Below are positions 14,504 to 23,275 of a DNA stretch of 32,494 bases, piece by piece. The stretch lies in the NCBI GenBank assembly GCA_945957365.1, contig CAMFKI010000040.1:1-32494 (forward strand). Direction: 5' to 3'. Position 1 is the stretch's first letter, and the number at the start of each line of letters is the position of its first letter. Both the position numbers and the translations under genes were made by a program. This stretch comes from an uncultured Alphaproteobacteria bacterium (GTDB lineage: Bacteria; Pseudomonadota; Alphaproteobacteria; Rhizobiales; Aestuariivirgaceae). Below the pieces are notes generated by a model that worked only from the letters and a program-made list of their open reading frames with translations, was not told the DNA's origin and did not search any database.

Positions 14504-16351
14504 ATGCTGCATATCAATGGATTGACCTATCGAATTGGCGGCCGACTGCTGCTTGAGGACGCTTCGGTCGCCGTGCCGGAGGGCCATAAGGTGGGTATCG
14601 TCGGCCGCAACGGCGTGGGGAAGTCCACCCTGTTCAAGCTCATCCTGGGCGAGATCTCCTCGGAGGCCGGGTCCATCACGCTGCCACGCAATGCCCGCAT
14701 CGGGACCGTGGCCCAGGAGGCCCCGGGCGGGCCGGAGAGCCTGATCGAAACCGTCCTCGCGGGTGACCCGGAACTCGCAGCACTCACCGACGAGGCCGAA
14801 ACCGCCACCGACCCCCACCGCATCGCCGAAATCCAGACCCGCCTCGCCGACATCGACGCGCATGCCGCAGAGGCGCGCGCGGCGACCATCCTCAGCGGAC
14901 TGGGCTTCTCGGAGGAAACCCAGCAGGGGCCCTGCTCGGCGCTGTCCGGTGGCTGGCGCATGCGCGTGGCGCTCGCTGCAGCACTCTTCGCCAAGCCCGA
15001 CGTGCTGCTGCTCGACGAGCCCACCAATTACCTCGATCTCGAAGGCGCCATCTGGCTCAAGAGCTTCATCCGCGATTACCCGCACACCATCGTGCTGATC
15101 AGCCATGACCGCGACCTCTTGAACGAGGCGGTCGGCTTCATCCTGCACCTCGAACGCGGCAAGCTCGCGCTCTATCAGGGCAACTACGACAGCTTCGAGC
15201 GCCAGCGCCGCGAGAAGCAGGCGCTGACCGTCAAGCTGAAGAAGAAGCAGGAAGACCAGCGCAAGCACATGATGGAATTCGTGGAGCGCTTTCGCTACAA
15301 GGCCTCGAAGGCGCGCCAGGCGCAAAGTCGCCTCAAGGCGCTGTCCAAGCTCGAACCCATCGCCGAACTGGTCGAGGACCGCGTCGCGCCCTTCTTCTTT
15401 CCCAACCCGGAGAAAGCCATCGCCCCGCCCCTGGTGAAATGGGACAAGGTGAGCGTCGGCTATGCCGAAAACAAGCCGGTGCTGCGCAACATCACGCTGA
15501 GGCTCGACCCCGACGACCGCATCGCGCTGCTGGGCTCCAACGGCAACGGCAAGTCGACCTTCGCCAAGCTGCTGTGCGGCAAGCTCGCCGCCATGGGTGG
15601 CGACATGAAGGCGCCGGCGCGCCTCACGGTGGGCTATTTCGCCCAGCACCAGCTGGACGAAATAGCCGCGGAACGCACGCCCTATTCGTATTTTGCCGAG
15701 CTGATGCCGGATGATCCCGAAGCAAAGCGCCGCGCCAGGCTCGGGGCCTATGGCTTCGGCGCCAACCTCGCGGACTCGCCCTGCTCCACCCTCTCAGGCG
15801 GCGAGAAGGCGCGGCTGCTCTTCGCGCTCGCAGCCTTCCACGCACCACACATCCTGGTGCTCGACGAGCCAACCAACCACCTCGACGTCGACAGCCGCGA
15901 AGCACTCATCATGGCGATCAACGATTATGAGGGCGCGGTCATCCTCATCAGCCATGACCGCCACATCATCGAAACCTGCGTCGACGATCTCTGGCTCGTC
16001 CATGACGGCACGGTGAAACGCTTCGACGGTGACATGGAGGACTATACGCAGCTGGTGCTGGAGCGCGCCCGCGCCAGCCGCCGCGCCGAACGCGCCGCGA
16101 AGCCCGTCGTCCAGGAGCAGCGACCGGCGCCCCGACCCTCGGCGGCCGCAACCCAGAAGGCGGTGGAGAAGATGGACAGGCGGATGGACGAACTCCGCGG
16201 CAAGATCGATATCCTCGACAAGGCGCTGTCTGATCCGGCGATCTACAGCGAGGAGCCGAAGAAGGCCGGCGACTTCACCAAGCTTCGCGCCAGGCTCGCA
16301 CTCGACCTCGAGGAACTGGAGAATCAGTGGCTTGAAGCCCAGATGGGCTGA
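14504..16351 (+). CDS. ABC-F family ATPase (YheS/Uup type)
   Basis: A 615-residue soluble protein with two ABC ATPase domains and no membrane segment. The first domain has Walker A GRNGVGKST, signature LSGGWRMRVALAAALF and Walker B VLLLDEPTNYLDLEG. The linker (about 225-290) is long, charged and helical (LTVKLKKKQEDQRKHMMEF), typical of the P-site-interacting arm. The second domain has GSNGNGKST, LSGGEKARLLFALAAF and ILVLDEPTNHLDVDS. The C-terminus is a predicted coiled coil (KMDRRMDELRGKIDILDKAL). ABC-F proteins bind ribosomes and relieve stalls; which subgroup this belongs to is not certain. It stands alone between ppc (divergent) and holC (convergent). Confidence 0.92.
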   Translation: MLHINGLTYRIGGRLLLEDASVAVPEGHKVGIVGRNGVGKSTLFKLILGEISSEAGSITLPRNARIGTVAQEAPGGPESLIETVLAGDPELAALTDEAETATDPHRIAEIQTRLADIDAHAAEARAATILSGLGFSEETQQGPCSALSGGWRMRVALAAALFAKPDVLLLDEPTNYLDLEGAIWLKSFIRDYPHTIVLISHDRDLLNEAVGFILHLERGKLALYQGNYDSFERQRREKQALTVKLKKKQEDQRKHMMEFVERFRYKASKARQAQSRLKALSKLEPIAELVEDRVAPFFFPNPEKAIAPPLVKWDKVSVGYAENKPVLRNITLRLDPDDRIALLGSNGNGKSTFAKLLCGKLAAMGGDMKAPARLTVGYFAQHQLDEIAAERTPYSYFAELMPDDPEAKRRARLGAYGFGANLADSPCSTLSGGEKARLLFALAAFHAPHILVLDEPTNHLDVDSREALIMAINDYEGAVILISHDRHIIETCVDDLWLVHDGTVKRFDGDMEDYTQLVLERARASRRAERAAKPVVQEQRPAPRPSAAATQKAVEKMDRRMDELRGKIDILDKALSDPAIYSEEPKKAGDFTKLRARLALDLEELENQWLEAQMG

Positions 16352-16354
16352 AGC

Positions 16355-16822
16355 TCACTTGGCCGCGGCACGGTTCTGCCAGCGGCCGCTGTCGTCCTGT
16401 TGCCAGTAGCTCACCTCGTGACCGGCCGCCTTGAAACGTTTCCAGCCGTCGCGGGCAGCCTCGACGGCCTGTTGATCATTGCCGTCGAACATGATGACGG
16501 CGCGGGTGAGCCCGCCGATCTCACCAACCTCAGCCCCGTCGACGAAGAACCGGATATTGGCATTGTTGGGGTTGTCGTCAGCACTCGTCAGCCAGACCGG
16601 CTGCAGGTCGGGAAAGCCGTCAGACCTGGTGCCGTGCGGCAGGAAGCTCTCGTCATCGAAGCTCCACAACTGTGCAGCGAGCGCCTCCGCTCTTTCTTGG
16701 GTTGCCGCCTGAACCACCACCCGCCAGCCCCGTTCGAGGCTGGTGGCAAGAAGCTTGGGCAGCACGGCGTCCAGTGGCTGCCGTTCGAGATGATAGAAGA
16801 AGATGGGCGTCATCGGCGTCAT
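16355..16822 (-). CDS. holC: DNA polymerase III subunit chi
   Basis: A 155-residue protein matching the chi subunit of the DNA polymerase III clamp loader, which links the loader to single-strand-binding protein. Typical features are IFFYHLERQPLDAVLPKLL, the segment ERGWRVVVQAATQERAEAL, the LWSFDDESFLPHGTRSD motif and the later RAVIMFDGNDQQAVEAAR. The ATG at 16822 follows GCAGGG at good spacing; a second ATG at 16813 is possible. In many alphaproteobacteria holC follows pepA, but here pepA is absent and the gene is divergent from a small unknown gene. Confidence 0.92.
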   Translation of the reverse strand: MTPMTPIFFYHLERQPLDAVLPKLLATSLERGWRVVVQAATQERAEALAAQLWSFDDESFLPHGTRSDGFPDLQPVWLTSADDNPNNANIRFFVDGAEVGEIGGLTRAVIMFDGNDQQAVEAARDGWKRFKAAGHEVSYWQQDDSGRWQNRAAAK

Positions 16823-16962
16823 TCAGCAACCCTGCAAGCCGGGGTCAAGATCACCTTCTTCCAGCTCATGCTGGCAATTCTACCATATTGCAGGAGGGAC
16901 AAACTCCGGAGAATTCTACAACCAGACGCAACACCGCCGATTCGGCAGAAGCGGAGATCCCT

Positions 16963-17244
16963 GTGAGACGGACTGAATTGGACGAACGGCCCCTGCCCCT
17001 CTCCGATGCGCCCACGACGTCAAGCCTCTATTGCCTCGCAGCCATGGTCGCGGACGAGGCCTCGCATGCGGGTTACCGTGACTTTGCTCGTGCTATTGAA
17101 ACTGCCCTTCATGGCTTTCTTGCGACGCTCCCGGCGGACCAGCAGGCCAACGCGCTGCGCCTCTCCTACGAGCTTGCGATGAACAGTGCCGCGGATGGCG
17201 AAGAGACGTCGACGCCGCGTCTGCGCCTCGTGTATTCGCGTTAG
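16963..17244 (+). CDS. Small hypothetical helical protein
   Basis: A 93-residue protein starting at GTG behind GGAG (16953-16956). It is predicted largely helical: LYCLAAMVADEASHAGYRDF, then ARAIETALHGFLATLPADQQ, then ANALRLSYELAMNSA, with a disordered tail (DGEETSTPRLRLVYSR). I do not recognise the family. The frame is open further upstream, but that part is Pro/Arg-rich and overlaps holC antisense, so it is not believed. Its stop overlaps the stop of the convergent mttB-like gene by four bases (17241-17244). Confidence 0.55.
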   Translation: MRRTELDERPLPLSDAPTTSSLYCLAAMVADEASHAGYRDFARAIETALHGFLATLPADQQANALRLSYELAMNSAADGEETSTPRLRLVYSR

Positions 17245-18764
17245 AAGTCGGTCTTCTCCCCACCCTCCTGCGAACGGCGGGCGACGAAAGCGTCGATCTG
17301 TTCCAGTGCCGCGGGATCGAGCCACGGTTCGCGATATTCGGCCAATGCCTGCTTCCACAGCGCATTGGCCTTTTTTTCCGCAGTCGGCGAACCTGCCTGT
17401 TGCCAGTTCTGGAAATTGCGCCAGTCCGAGATCAGCGGCTGGTAGAAGGCGGTCGAATAGCGCTCCAGCGTGTGCTGCGCGCCGAAGAAGTGGCCACCCG
17501 GTCCAACTTCCAGCATCGCGTCCAGCGCCATCTCGGATTCATCCACCACCACGGGCTTCAGGAACTCCTGCAGCATCTGCAGCAGATCGACGTCGAGGGC
17601 GAATTTTTCATAGGATGCGACGAGGCCGCCCTCCATCCAGCCCGCGGCATGCTGGATGACGTTGCCACCGCCCATGATGGCGCCCCACAGCGAGAACACC
17701 GTTTCATAGGCTGCCTGGGCATCCACACTGTTCGCGGCATTGGTGCTGGAGGTGCGGTAGGGCAGCTTGTAGCGGCGTGCCAACTGCCCGCCGATGATGC
17801 ACGCCTTCATGTATTCCGGCGTGCCGAAGGCGGGCGCCCCCGACTTCATGTCGACGTTGGAGGTGAACCCGCCATAGACGAAGGGTGCTCCAGGCCGGAC
17901 GAGTTGCGACAGCACGAGGCCTGCCAAAGCCTCGGCGTTCTGTTCCACCATGCCGCCCGCCAGCGACACCGGCGCCATGGCGCCCAGCAGCGTGAAGGGC
18001 GTCACCACCACGATCTGGTTCAGCTTCGCCATCTCGATGATGCCCATCGCCATGGGGATGTCGAGCTTCAAGGGTGAATTGGTGTTGATGACGGTATAGG
18101 CGGAGGGTTCCTGCAGCAATTGCTCGTGGCTGATGCAGCGCGCCAGCCGGATGATTTCGAGACCGTCGAACAACCTTGCCCGTCCCGTCGCATAGATGAA
18201 GGGCACCTTGTCGGAATAGACCATCTTGTTGCGCGTGATGTGCAGATGGCGGATGGAGGCATGAACGTCGAGCGCATCGACGGAGGCGCCGCCCGCCGTG
18301 TGCACGGTGTTGAAGAACTGCGCCAGCTTCACGAAATTGCCGGCATCCTCCAGCGTGCCGGGCCGCCTGCCCCTTTCGAGGTCAGACACGTTGGGTGGAC
18401 CTCCCACCGGCGCGAAGGCGATCCACTTGCCGCCGATGCGGATGTTGTGCGCCGGGTTGCGCGCATGGAAGGTGAACTCGGACGGCGGCGACTTCAGCGC
18501 CTGCTCGATGATGTCCCGCCCGATGCGCACCCGCTCGCCCTGGACCAGCGCCCCCGCCTTCTGCAGGATGCCGCGGGCCTCCGGCAGCAGCACGTCCATG
18601 CCGATCACTTCGAGGACCTTCAGCGACTGGCGATGGATCGCCTCCACCTGGTCGTCGGACAGGATGCGGGTGGGCTCCAGCGTATGCTTGGGCTGCTGCC
18701 ATGGCAGCTGGTTGATCGGCGTGTGGGCCGCATCGGCGCGACGGCCGCGGCGCTGGACATTCAT
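17241..18764 (-). CDS. MttB-family methyltransferase, paralogue 1
   Basis: A 507-residue member of the trimethylamine methyltransferase (MttB) superfamily, TIM-barrel enzymes that move a methyl group from a quaternary or methylated amine to a corrinoid protein. Family features include DDQVEAIHRQSLKVLEVIGM, FTFHARNPAHNIRIGG, VINTNSPLKLD, FVYGGFTSNVDMKSGAPAFG and PGGHFFGAQHTLERYSTAFY. No in-frame amber codon is present, so it belongs to the non-pyrrolysine group, whose known members act on betaines and similar compounds. The ATG overlaps the psuG stop (ATGA) and it is the last gene of the operon. It is much closer to paralogue 2 than to paralogue 3. The substrate is unknown. Confidence 0.9.
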   Translation of the reverse strand: MNVQRRGRRADAAHTPINQLPWQQPKHTLEPTRILSDDQVEAIHRQSLKVLEVIGMDVLLPEARGILQKAGALVQGERVRIGRDIIEQALKSPPSEFTFHARNPAHNIRIGGKWIAFAPVGGPPNVSDLERGRRPGTLEDAGNFVKLAQFFNTVHTAGGASVDALDVHASIRHLHITRNKMVYSDKVPFIYATGRARLFDGLEIIRLARCISHEQLLQEPSAYTVINTNSPLKLDIPMAMGIIEMAKLNQIVVVTPFTLLGAMAPVSLAGGMVEQNAEALAGLVLSQLVRPGAPFVYGGFTSNVDMKSGAPAFGTPEYMKACIIGGQLARRYKLPYRTSSTNAANSVDAQAAYETVFSLWGAIMGGGNVIQHAAGWMEGGLVASYEKFALDVDLLQMLQEFLKPVVVDESEMALDAMLEVGPGGHFFGAQHTLERYSTAFYQPLISDWRNFQNWQQAGSPTAEKKANALWKQALAEYREPWLDPAALEQIDAFVARRSQEGGEKTDF

Positions 18765-19681
18765 GAGGCACTCCCCGCAAAAGCGACCGCAATGGCTGCG
18801 GCGATCATGGCATTGTTTTTGACGAGCGCGATGTTGGCGGAAAGCGACCGGCCCGCCGTGACGCCCGCGATCTCCGCCAGCAGGAATGGTGTCGTTTCCT
18901 TGCCCATGATGCCTTGCGCCTGAGCTTTCGTCACGGCCGCATCGATCACCGGTGCGATCTCCTCTGCCGGAATTTCGGCCTCCTCGGGAATGGGATTGGC
19001 GACCACAACGCCGCCCTTCAGACCCATGTCCCATTTGGCGCGCATCACGCCAGCGACTTCCGCGGGTGTGGCGCAGGTCATCGGCACGGCATGGCCACTG
19101 TGGCGGGAATAGAAGGCGGGAAATTCGCGGGTCGCCATGCCAATCACCGGCACGCCCAGTGTTTCGAGCGTCTCGAGCGTGAGCGCGAGGTCGAGGATTG
19201 CCTTCGCGCCGGCGGTCACCACGGCAACATCACTCGCCGCGAATTCCGTCATGTCGGCAGAGATGTCGAAACTCTTCTCCGCCCCGCGATGCACTCCGCC
19301 AATTCCACCGGTCGCGAACACGCGAATGCCCGCCATCGCCGCGATGCGCATGGTCGAGGCCACGGTGGTGGCGCCGTCCAGCTTCTGCGCCACGATGAAC
19401 GGCAGATCGCGCACCGAGACCTTGGCGATCGACCGCCCCTCGCGGCCGAAGCGGTCGAGCTCCTCCGCCGTCAATCCCACCTTCAGCACGCCGGCGACGA
19501 TGGCGATGGTGGCGGGAACAGCGCCTCCCGCCCGCACGATGTCTTCGACCGCGCGCGCCGTCTCGACATTCTGCGGATAGGGCATGCCATGGGCGATGAT
19601 GGTGGATTCGAGCGCCACCACGGGGCGCTTCGCGGCCAGTGCGCTCTGCACCTCGGCGGTCATCGACAGCGGATAGGCCAC
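18761..19681 (-). CDS. psuG: Pseudouridine-5'-phosphate glycosidase
   Basis: A 306-residue enzyme of the PsuG family, which reversibly splits the C-C glycosidic bond of pseudouridine 5'-phosphate into uracil and ribose 5-phosphate. Residues equivalent to the E. coli catalytic ones are present: Glu25 in VVALESTIIAHGMPYPQN, Asp143 in FDISADMTEFA and Lys160 in VVTAGAKAILDL, along with FATGGIGGVHRGAEKSF. It starts at GTG (19681) behind AAGGAG, 9 bp after the psuK stop, and overlaps the downstream mttB-like gene by four bases. Position between two MttB-family genes is unusual and suggests a modified or methylated substrate, which is inference. Confidence 0.93.
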   Translation of the reverse strand: MAYPLSMTAEVQSALAAKRPVVALESTIIAHGMPYPQNVETARAVEDIVRAGGAVPATIAIVAGVLKVGLTAEELDRFGREGRSIAKVSVRDLPFIVAQKLDGATTVASTMRIAAMAGIRVFATGGIGGVHRGAEKSFDISADMTEFAASDVAVVTAGAKAILDLALTLETLETLGVPVIGMATREFPAFYSRHSGHAVPMTCATPAEVAGVMRAKWDMGLKGGVVVANPIPEEAEIPAEEIAPVIDAAVTKAQAQGIMGKETTPFLLAEIAGVTAGRSLSANIALVKNNAMIAAAIAVAFAGSAS

Positions 19682-19690
19682 GTGGACTCC

Positions 19691-20602
19691 TTAAGTGATC
19701 CCGGCAAGGCGGAAAAGACGATCACGGCTGAGACCGGACGCCACCGACTGCACGGAGGAAAGCTTGATCGCTGCGGCACATTGCCCGAGGCGCGCGGACT
19801 GGGCGAGACTTCTTCCATCGAGCAGCCCGCAGACGAGCCCTGCGACCGCCGCATCGCCCGCACCCGTGACATCCGCAATGCTGTCGACCGGAACGGGAGG
19901 TATCTTCTGCACCACCGCACCATCGGAGACCCAGGCGCCGGCGCTGCCCCGATGCAGCACGACATTGGCAAACCCGATGTGGTGAAGCTTCTCCAAAGCC
20001 TTGACATCGTCAGGTCCGCCGAGGGCGGCAAGCTGCTGTGCATTTGGTGTGATGGCAAAGACCGGCGCCGCAAGGGCAAAGGACAGGAGCTTCATCGCCT
20101 TCGGCACCGATACGGGTTCGATCAGCAGCCGCACGCCACGATGCGCCGAGAAACGGCAGAGCCAGTCGAGGGACAGCGCGGACAGGTTGCAGTCCGCCAC
20201 CAGCATGTCGGCCTTCGCCAGCTGGTTTGAACAGGTCTCGAGATGATGTGACGTCAACGCATCCATGGCACGCATGTCGTTGATGGCGCTGACCAGCTCG
20301 CCCGCAGCGTCGAGCACGGCGAGGTAGGAGCCGGTCGGCGCCTCCGCCTTCACCGCCATCGAAAGGTCGACGCCGGACGCGGCGCAGGCCTGCCGCACCA
20401 GCTGGCCATTGCCATCTTCGCCCAGGGCGGTCACCAGCGAAACCTCGATGCCAAGGCGCCCCAGGTTCTCGGCGATGTTGCGGCCGACACCACCGGCCGA
20501 GACCGTCACCTCGCCGGGGTTCGAAGTTCCCGCCACATAGGACCCGCGCGCGCGCCCCTTGATGTCGACATTGGCGCCGCCGATGACGATGACGCGCTTC
20601 AT
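19691..20602 (-). CDS. psuK: PfkB-family kinase, probable pseudouridine kinase
   Basis: A 303-residue ribokinase-family (PfkB) enzyme. It opens with VIVIGGANVDIKGRARGSYV followed by GTSNPGEVTVSAGGVGRNIA, the sugar-binding di-Gly region as in PsuK, and has the C-terminal signature DVTGAGDAAVAGLVCGL with the catalytic Asp in GAGD. PsuK phosphorylates pseudouridine for PsuG, whose gene follows 9 bp downstream. The start ATG shares a base with the stop of the mttB-like gene upstream (TGATG), so translation is coupled. The phosphorylation role is firm from the family; the exact nucleoside is not. Confidence 0.9.
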   Translation of the reverse strand: MKRVIVIGGANVDIKGRARGSYVAGTSNPGEVTVSAGGVGRNIAENLGRLGIEVSLVTALGEDGNGQLVRQACAASGVDLSMAVKAEAPTGSYLAVLDAAGELVSAINDMRAMDALTSHHLETCSNQLAKADMLVADCNLSALSLDWLCRFSAHRGVRLLIEPVSVPKAMKLLSFALAAPVFAITPNAQQLAALGGPDDVKALEKLHHIGFANVVLHRGSAGAWVSDGAVVQKIPPVPVDSIADVTGAGDAAVAGLVCGLLDGRSLAQSARLGQCAAAIKLSSVQSVASGLSRDRLFRLAGIT

Positions 20603-22164
20603 CAGAAGTCGGTGGGAGCACCACCCTCCGACTTGCGCTTCTCCACGAAGGCATTGAGCTCGTCCCTGACCGCCGGGTCGATGGCGGGCTCCTGGTAATC
20701 CGCCAGCGCTTGTTTCCACACGGCATTGGCCTTCTGCCAGGCTTCGGGCTTGCCGGCAGCGAGCCACTGCTGGTTGTTGCGCCAGTCGGAGACGATGGGC
20801 GCATAGAAGGCATTGGTATAGCGCGCCAGCGTATGCTGCGCGCCGAAGAAGTGGCCGCCGGGCCCCACTTCGCGGATCGCCTCGACGCCGAGCGCGTCCT
20901 CCGTCGTCTCCAGCGGCTGCATGAACTCGCTCACCATCTGGATCAGGTCGCAGTCGAGAACGAACTTCTCGAAGCTCGCGACCAGGCCGCCTTCGAGCCA
21001 GCCCGCGCCGTGCATGATCAGGTTGCCGCCCCCCATGGTGAGGCCCCAGAGCGAGAACACGCTCTCATAGGCCGCCTGTGCATCCACCGTGTTCGCCGCA
21101 CAGGTGTTCGACGTGCGGAACGGCACCCTGTAGCGCCGCGCCAGCTGGCCACCGACGATCGTCGCCTTCATGTATTCGGGTGTTCCGAAGGCAGGAGCCC
21201 CCGACTTCATGTCGACGTTGGAAGTGAAGCCGCCATAGATCACCGGCGCACCCTTGCGCACGAGCTGGGTGAAGGCGATGCCGGCAAGAGCCTCGGCATT
21301 CTGCTCGACCAGTGCTCCCGCCACCGTCACCGGCGCCATGGCGCCGGCCAGCGTGAAAGGCGTTACGCAGACGATCTGGTTGCGCGACGACATCTCGAGG
21401 ATGCCTTGCAGCATGGGCGTGTCGAGCTTCAGGGGCGAATTGGTGTTGATGATGGTGAACAGCGAGGGCTCGCGCTCGAGCTGCTCGTGGCTGATGCCGC
21501 GGCCGATGCGGGCGATCTCGATGCCGTCCCGGATGCGCTCGCGGCCCAGCGAATAGGCATGGAACGGCTTGTCGGTGAGCAGCACCATGTCGCGCAGCGC
21601 CTCGAGATGGCGGATCGAGGCATGGATGTCGATCGGCTCAACGGGGTAGCCCGACAGGAAGTTGATGCAGTTGAAGTACTGCCCCAGCTTCACGAAGTTG
21701 CGATAATCCTGGTAATTGCCGGTGCGGCGGCCGCCATCCATGTCGGAGGAATTGGGCGGGCTCGCCACCGTGCCGAAGCTTATGTTGTTGCCGCCGATGC
21801 GCTGGCTGTTCTCGGGGTTCCTTGCATGGAAGGTGAATTCCGCCGGAACCGAGGAAATCAGCTCCTCGATCATCGCAGGATCGAAGCGCACGCGCTCGCC
21901 CTCGACCCTGGCCCCGGCTTGTCTCAGCATGTCGCGGGCCTCGGGCAGCGTGAAGTCCATGCCGATCTCGGATAGAACCTTCAGCGAGGCGCGGTGGATC
22001 GATTCGAGTTCGTCCACCGACACGATCTCCATCGCCGGGAACAGCCGCTTCAGCTTGCGGCGCGGCAGCTGCGGCACCGGATTGCGCCCGCCGGCGTTGC
22101 CGCCGCGGCGGCCGCCGCCCTCGCGGCGCGATTTGCGGGTGCTGTCGGATTCGATGTTGGTCAC
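20602..22164 (-). CDS. MttB-family methyltransferase, paralogue 2
   Basis: A 520-residue MttB-superfamily protein closely similar to paralogue 1 across its length, for example SPLKLDTPMLQGILEM, VIYGGFTSNVDMKSGAPAFG and PGGHFFGAQHTLARYTNAFY. Both end in GG-x2-TDF. It carries an Arg/Gly-rich N-terminal tail (residues about 10-28, SRREGGGRRGGNAGGRN). It starts at GTG (22164), only 3 bp after the lysR stop, and its stop overlaps the psuK start. No in-frame amber codon is present. It probably transfers a methyl group from a methylated amine to a corrinoid carrier, but neither carrier nor substrate is known. The two paralogues could act in sequence or as a heteromer. Confidence 0.9.
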   Translation of the reverse strand: MTNIESDSTRKSRREGGGRRGGNAGGRNPVPQLPRRKLKRLFPAMEIVSVDELESIHRASLKVLSEIGMDFTLPEARDMLRQAGARVEGERVRFDPAMIEELISSVPAEFTFHARNPENSQRIGGNNISFGTVASPPNSSDMDGGRRTGNYQDYRNFVKLGQYFNCINFLSGYPVEPIDIHASIRHLEALRDMVLLTDKPFHAYSLGRERIRDGIEIARIGRGISHEQLEREPSLFTIINTNSPLKLDTPMLQGILEMSSRNQIVCVTPFTLAGAMAPVTVAGALVEQNAEALAGIAFTQLVRKGAPVIYGGFTSNVDMKSGAPAFGTPEYMKATIVGGQLARRYRVPFRTSNTCAANTVDAQAAYESVFSLWGLTMGGGNLIMHGAGWLEGGLVASFEKFVLDCDLIQMVSEFMQPLETTEDALGVEAIREVGPGGHFFGAQHTLARYTNAFYAPIVSDWRNNQQWLAAGKPEAWQKANAVWKQALADYQEPAIDPAVRDELNAFVEKRKSEGGAPTDF

Positions 22165-22167
22165 GGG

Positions 22168-23094
22168 CTATTTTCCTTTTTCGCGATAGGCTTCGAGCGC
22201 CGGGTCGGCGGCGATCTGCTTGACCAGCCAGTCCTCGAAGCGCTTGATCTTGGGCTTCATGCGGTGCTCGGCATTGCAGGCGAAGAGCCAGTTGTGCCGA
22301 TGCTGAACCTTGAGGTCGAAGGGCTGCACCAGCCGCCCCGCCTTGATCTCCTCGGTGGCGAAGGGGCCGATGGTCATGGCCACACCCCTGCCCTCGATCG
22401 CTGCTTCCTGCGCCAGGATATAGCTGTCGAAGGCCAGCCTGTCGGACAGCTTGATGCCATCGACACCGGCCTCCTCGAGCCACAGGTGCCAGTCTTCCTC
22501 CGCCGTATAGACGTAGAGCAGCTTGTGCTTCTTCAGGTCCTCGGGCGACTTCAGGGCATTGGGGCCCTTGAGCAGCTCGGGCGCGCAGATGGGTGTGAGC
22601 AGCGAGCGGAACAGCGTGCGGTAATAGTGATCGGGCGAACGGTTGCGGGCAAGGATCAGCCCGACGTCGACGTTCTTCTCGTCGAAGTCCCAGTCGAAGT
22701 ACGAGGTGGAGAGACGCACCTTCATGTCCGGAAAGCGTTTCTCGAAATCATGCAGCCGCGAGATCAGCCACTTGAGCGCCACGGTGGCATAGACCTGTAC
22801 CGTCAGCTCGTTGTCGGAGCTGGACGGCTTCAGCGCCCGCGTCTGCGCCTCGATCATGTCGAAGGCCTCGCGGACGGGCGGGAAATAGGTGTGGCCCGCC
22901 TGGGTCAGCTCGGCGCGCCGCGCGTCGCGCCGGAACAGCTGCACGCCGAGCCGCTGTTCGAGCGATTTCACCTGGTGGCTGACGGCCGAGCGGGTGATGC
23001 CCAGCTCCGCCGCCGCCAGCCTGAAACTGCCCAGCCGGGCGGCCGCCTCGAAGGCCGTCAATGCACGTAACGGGGGCAGGTCGCGTCTGGCCAA
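22168..23094 (-). CDS. LysR-family transcriptional regulator (GcvA-like)
   Basis: A 308-residue LysR-type regulator. The winged helix-turn-helix occupies residues 5-65 (LPPLRALTAFEAAARLGSFR, then AAAELGITRSAVSHQVKSLE), followed by a periplasmic-binding-protein-like effector domain (VQVYATVALKWLISRLHDFE). The start is TTG at 23094 behind GAGG; a stop codon lies three codons upstream in frame and the family N-terminus begins here, so no other start fits. It is the first gene of the lysR-mttB-psuK-psuG-mttB run and is divergent from the third mttB-like gene, so it probably controls both through the shared gap at 23095-23275. The effector is likely a pathway substrate. Confidence 0.92.
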   Translation of the reverse strand: MARRDLPPLRALTAFEAAARLGSFRLAAAELGITRSAVSHQVKSLEQRLGVQLFRRDARRAELTQAGHTYFPPVREAFDMIEAQTRALKPSSSDNELTVQVYATVALKWLISRLHDFEKRFPDMKVRLSTSYFDWDFDEKNVDVGLILARNRSPDHYYRTLFRSLLTPICAPELLKGPNALKSPEDLKKHKLLYVYTAEEDWHLWLEEAGVDGIKLSDRLAFDSYILAQEAAIEGRGVAMTIGPFATEEIKAGRLVQPFDLKVQHRHNWLFACNAEHRMKPKIKRFEDWLVKQIAADPALEAYREKGK

Positions 23095-23275
23095 GATTCC
23101 TCACCACTGATCTGGATCCCCCTTCTATCACCATGGAATTCAGTGCGTTAAGGGCCCCGTGGTGGAAATCCGCCCCTCCAGAGGTGAAAAAAACTGACGC
23201 TTCCCGGAAAAAGATAGGCCATTGAATCTCCACATCGAACCGGTGGATATAGGGCCATATCAGGAGGCTCAATCC
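23095..23275. promoter_or_regulatory. Divergent control region, lysR / mttB paralogue 3
   Basis: A 181-bp gap between divergent genes, the usual place for LysR-type binding sites. The arms CACTGA (23105-23110) and TCAGTG (23140-23145) form an inverted repeat with wide spacing, and an AT-rich patch (gaaaaaaact) lies near 23183. No site matches a known operator well enough to name. Confidence 0.4.

Noticed and set aside
16672..16962. N-terminal extension of the small protein ending at 17244
   Set aside because: It is Pro/Arg/Trp-rich, antisense to holC, and has no ribosome-binding site; GTG at 16963 with GGAG is a better start.
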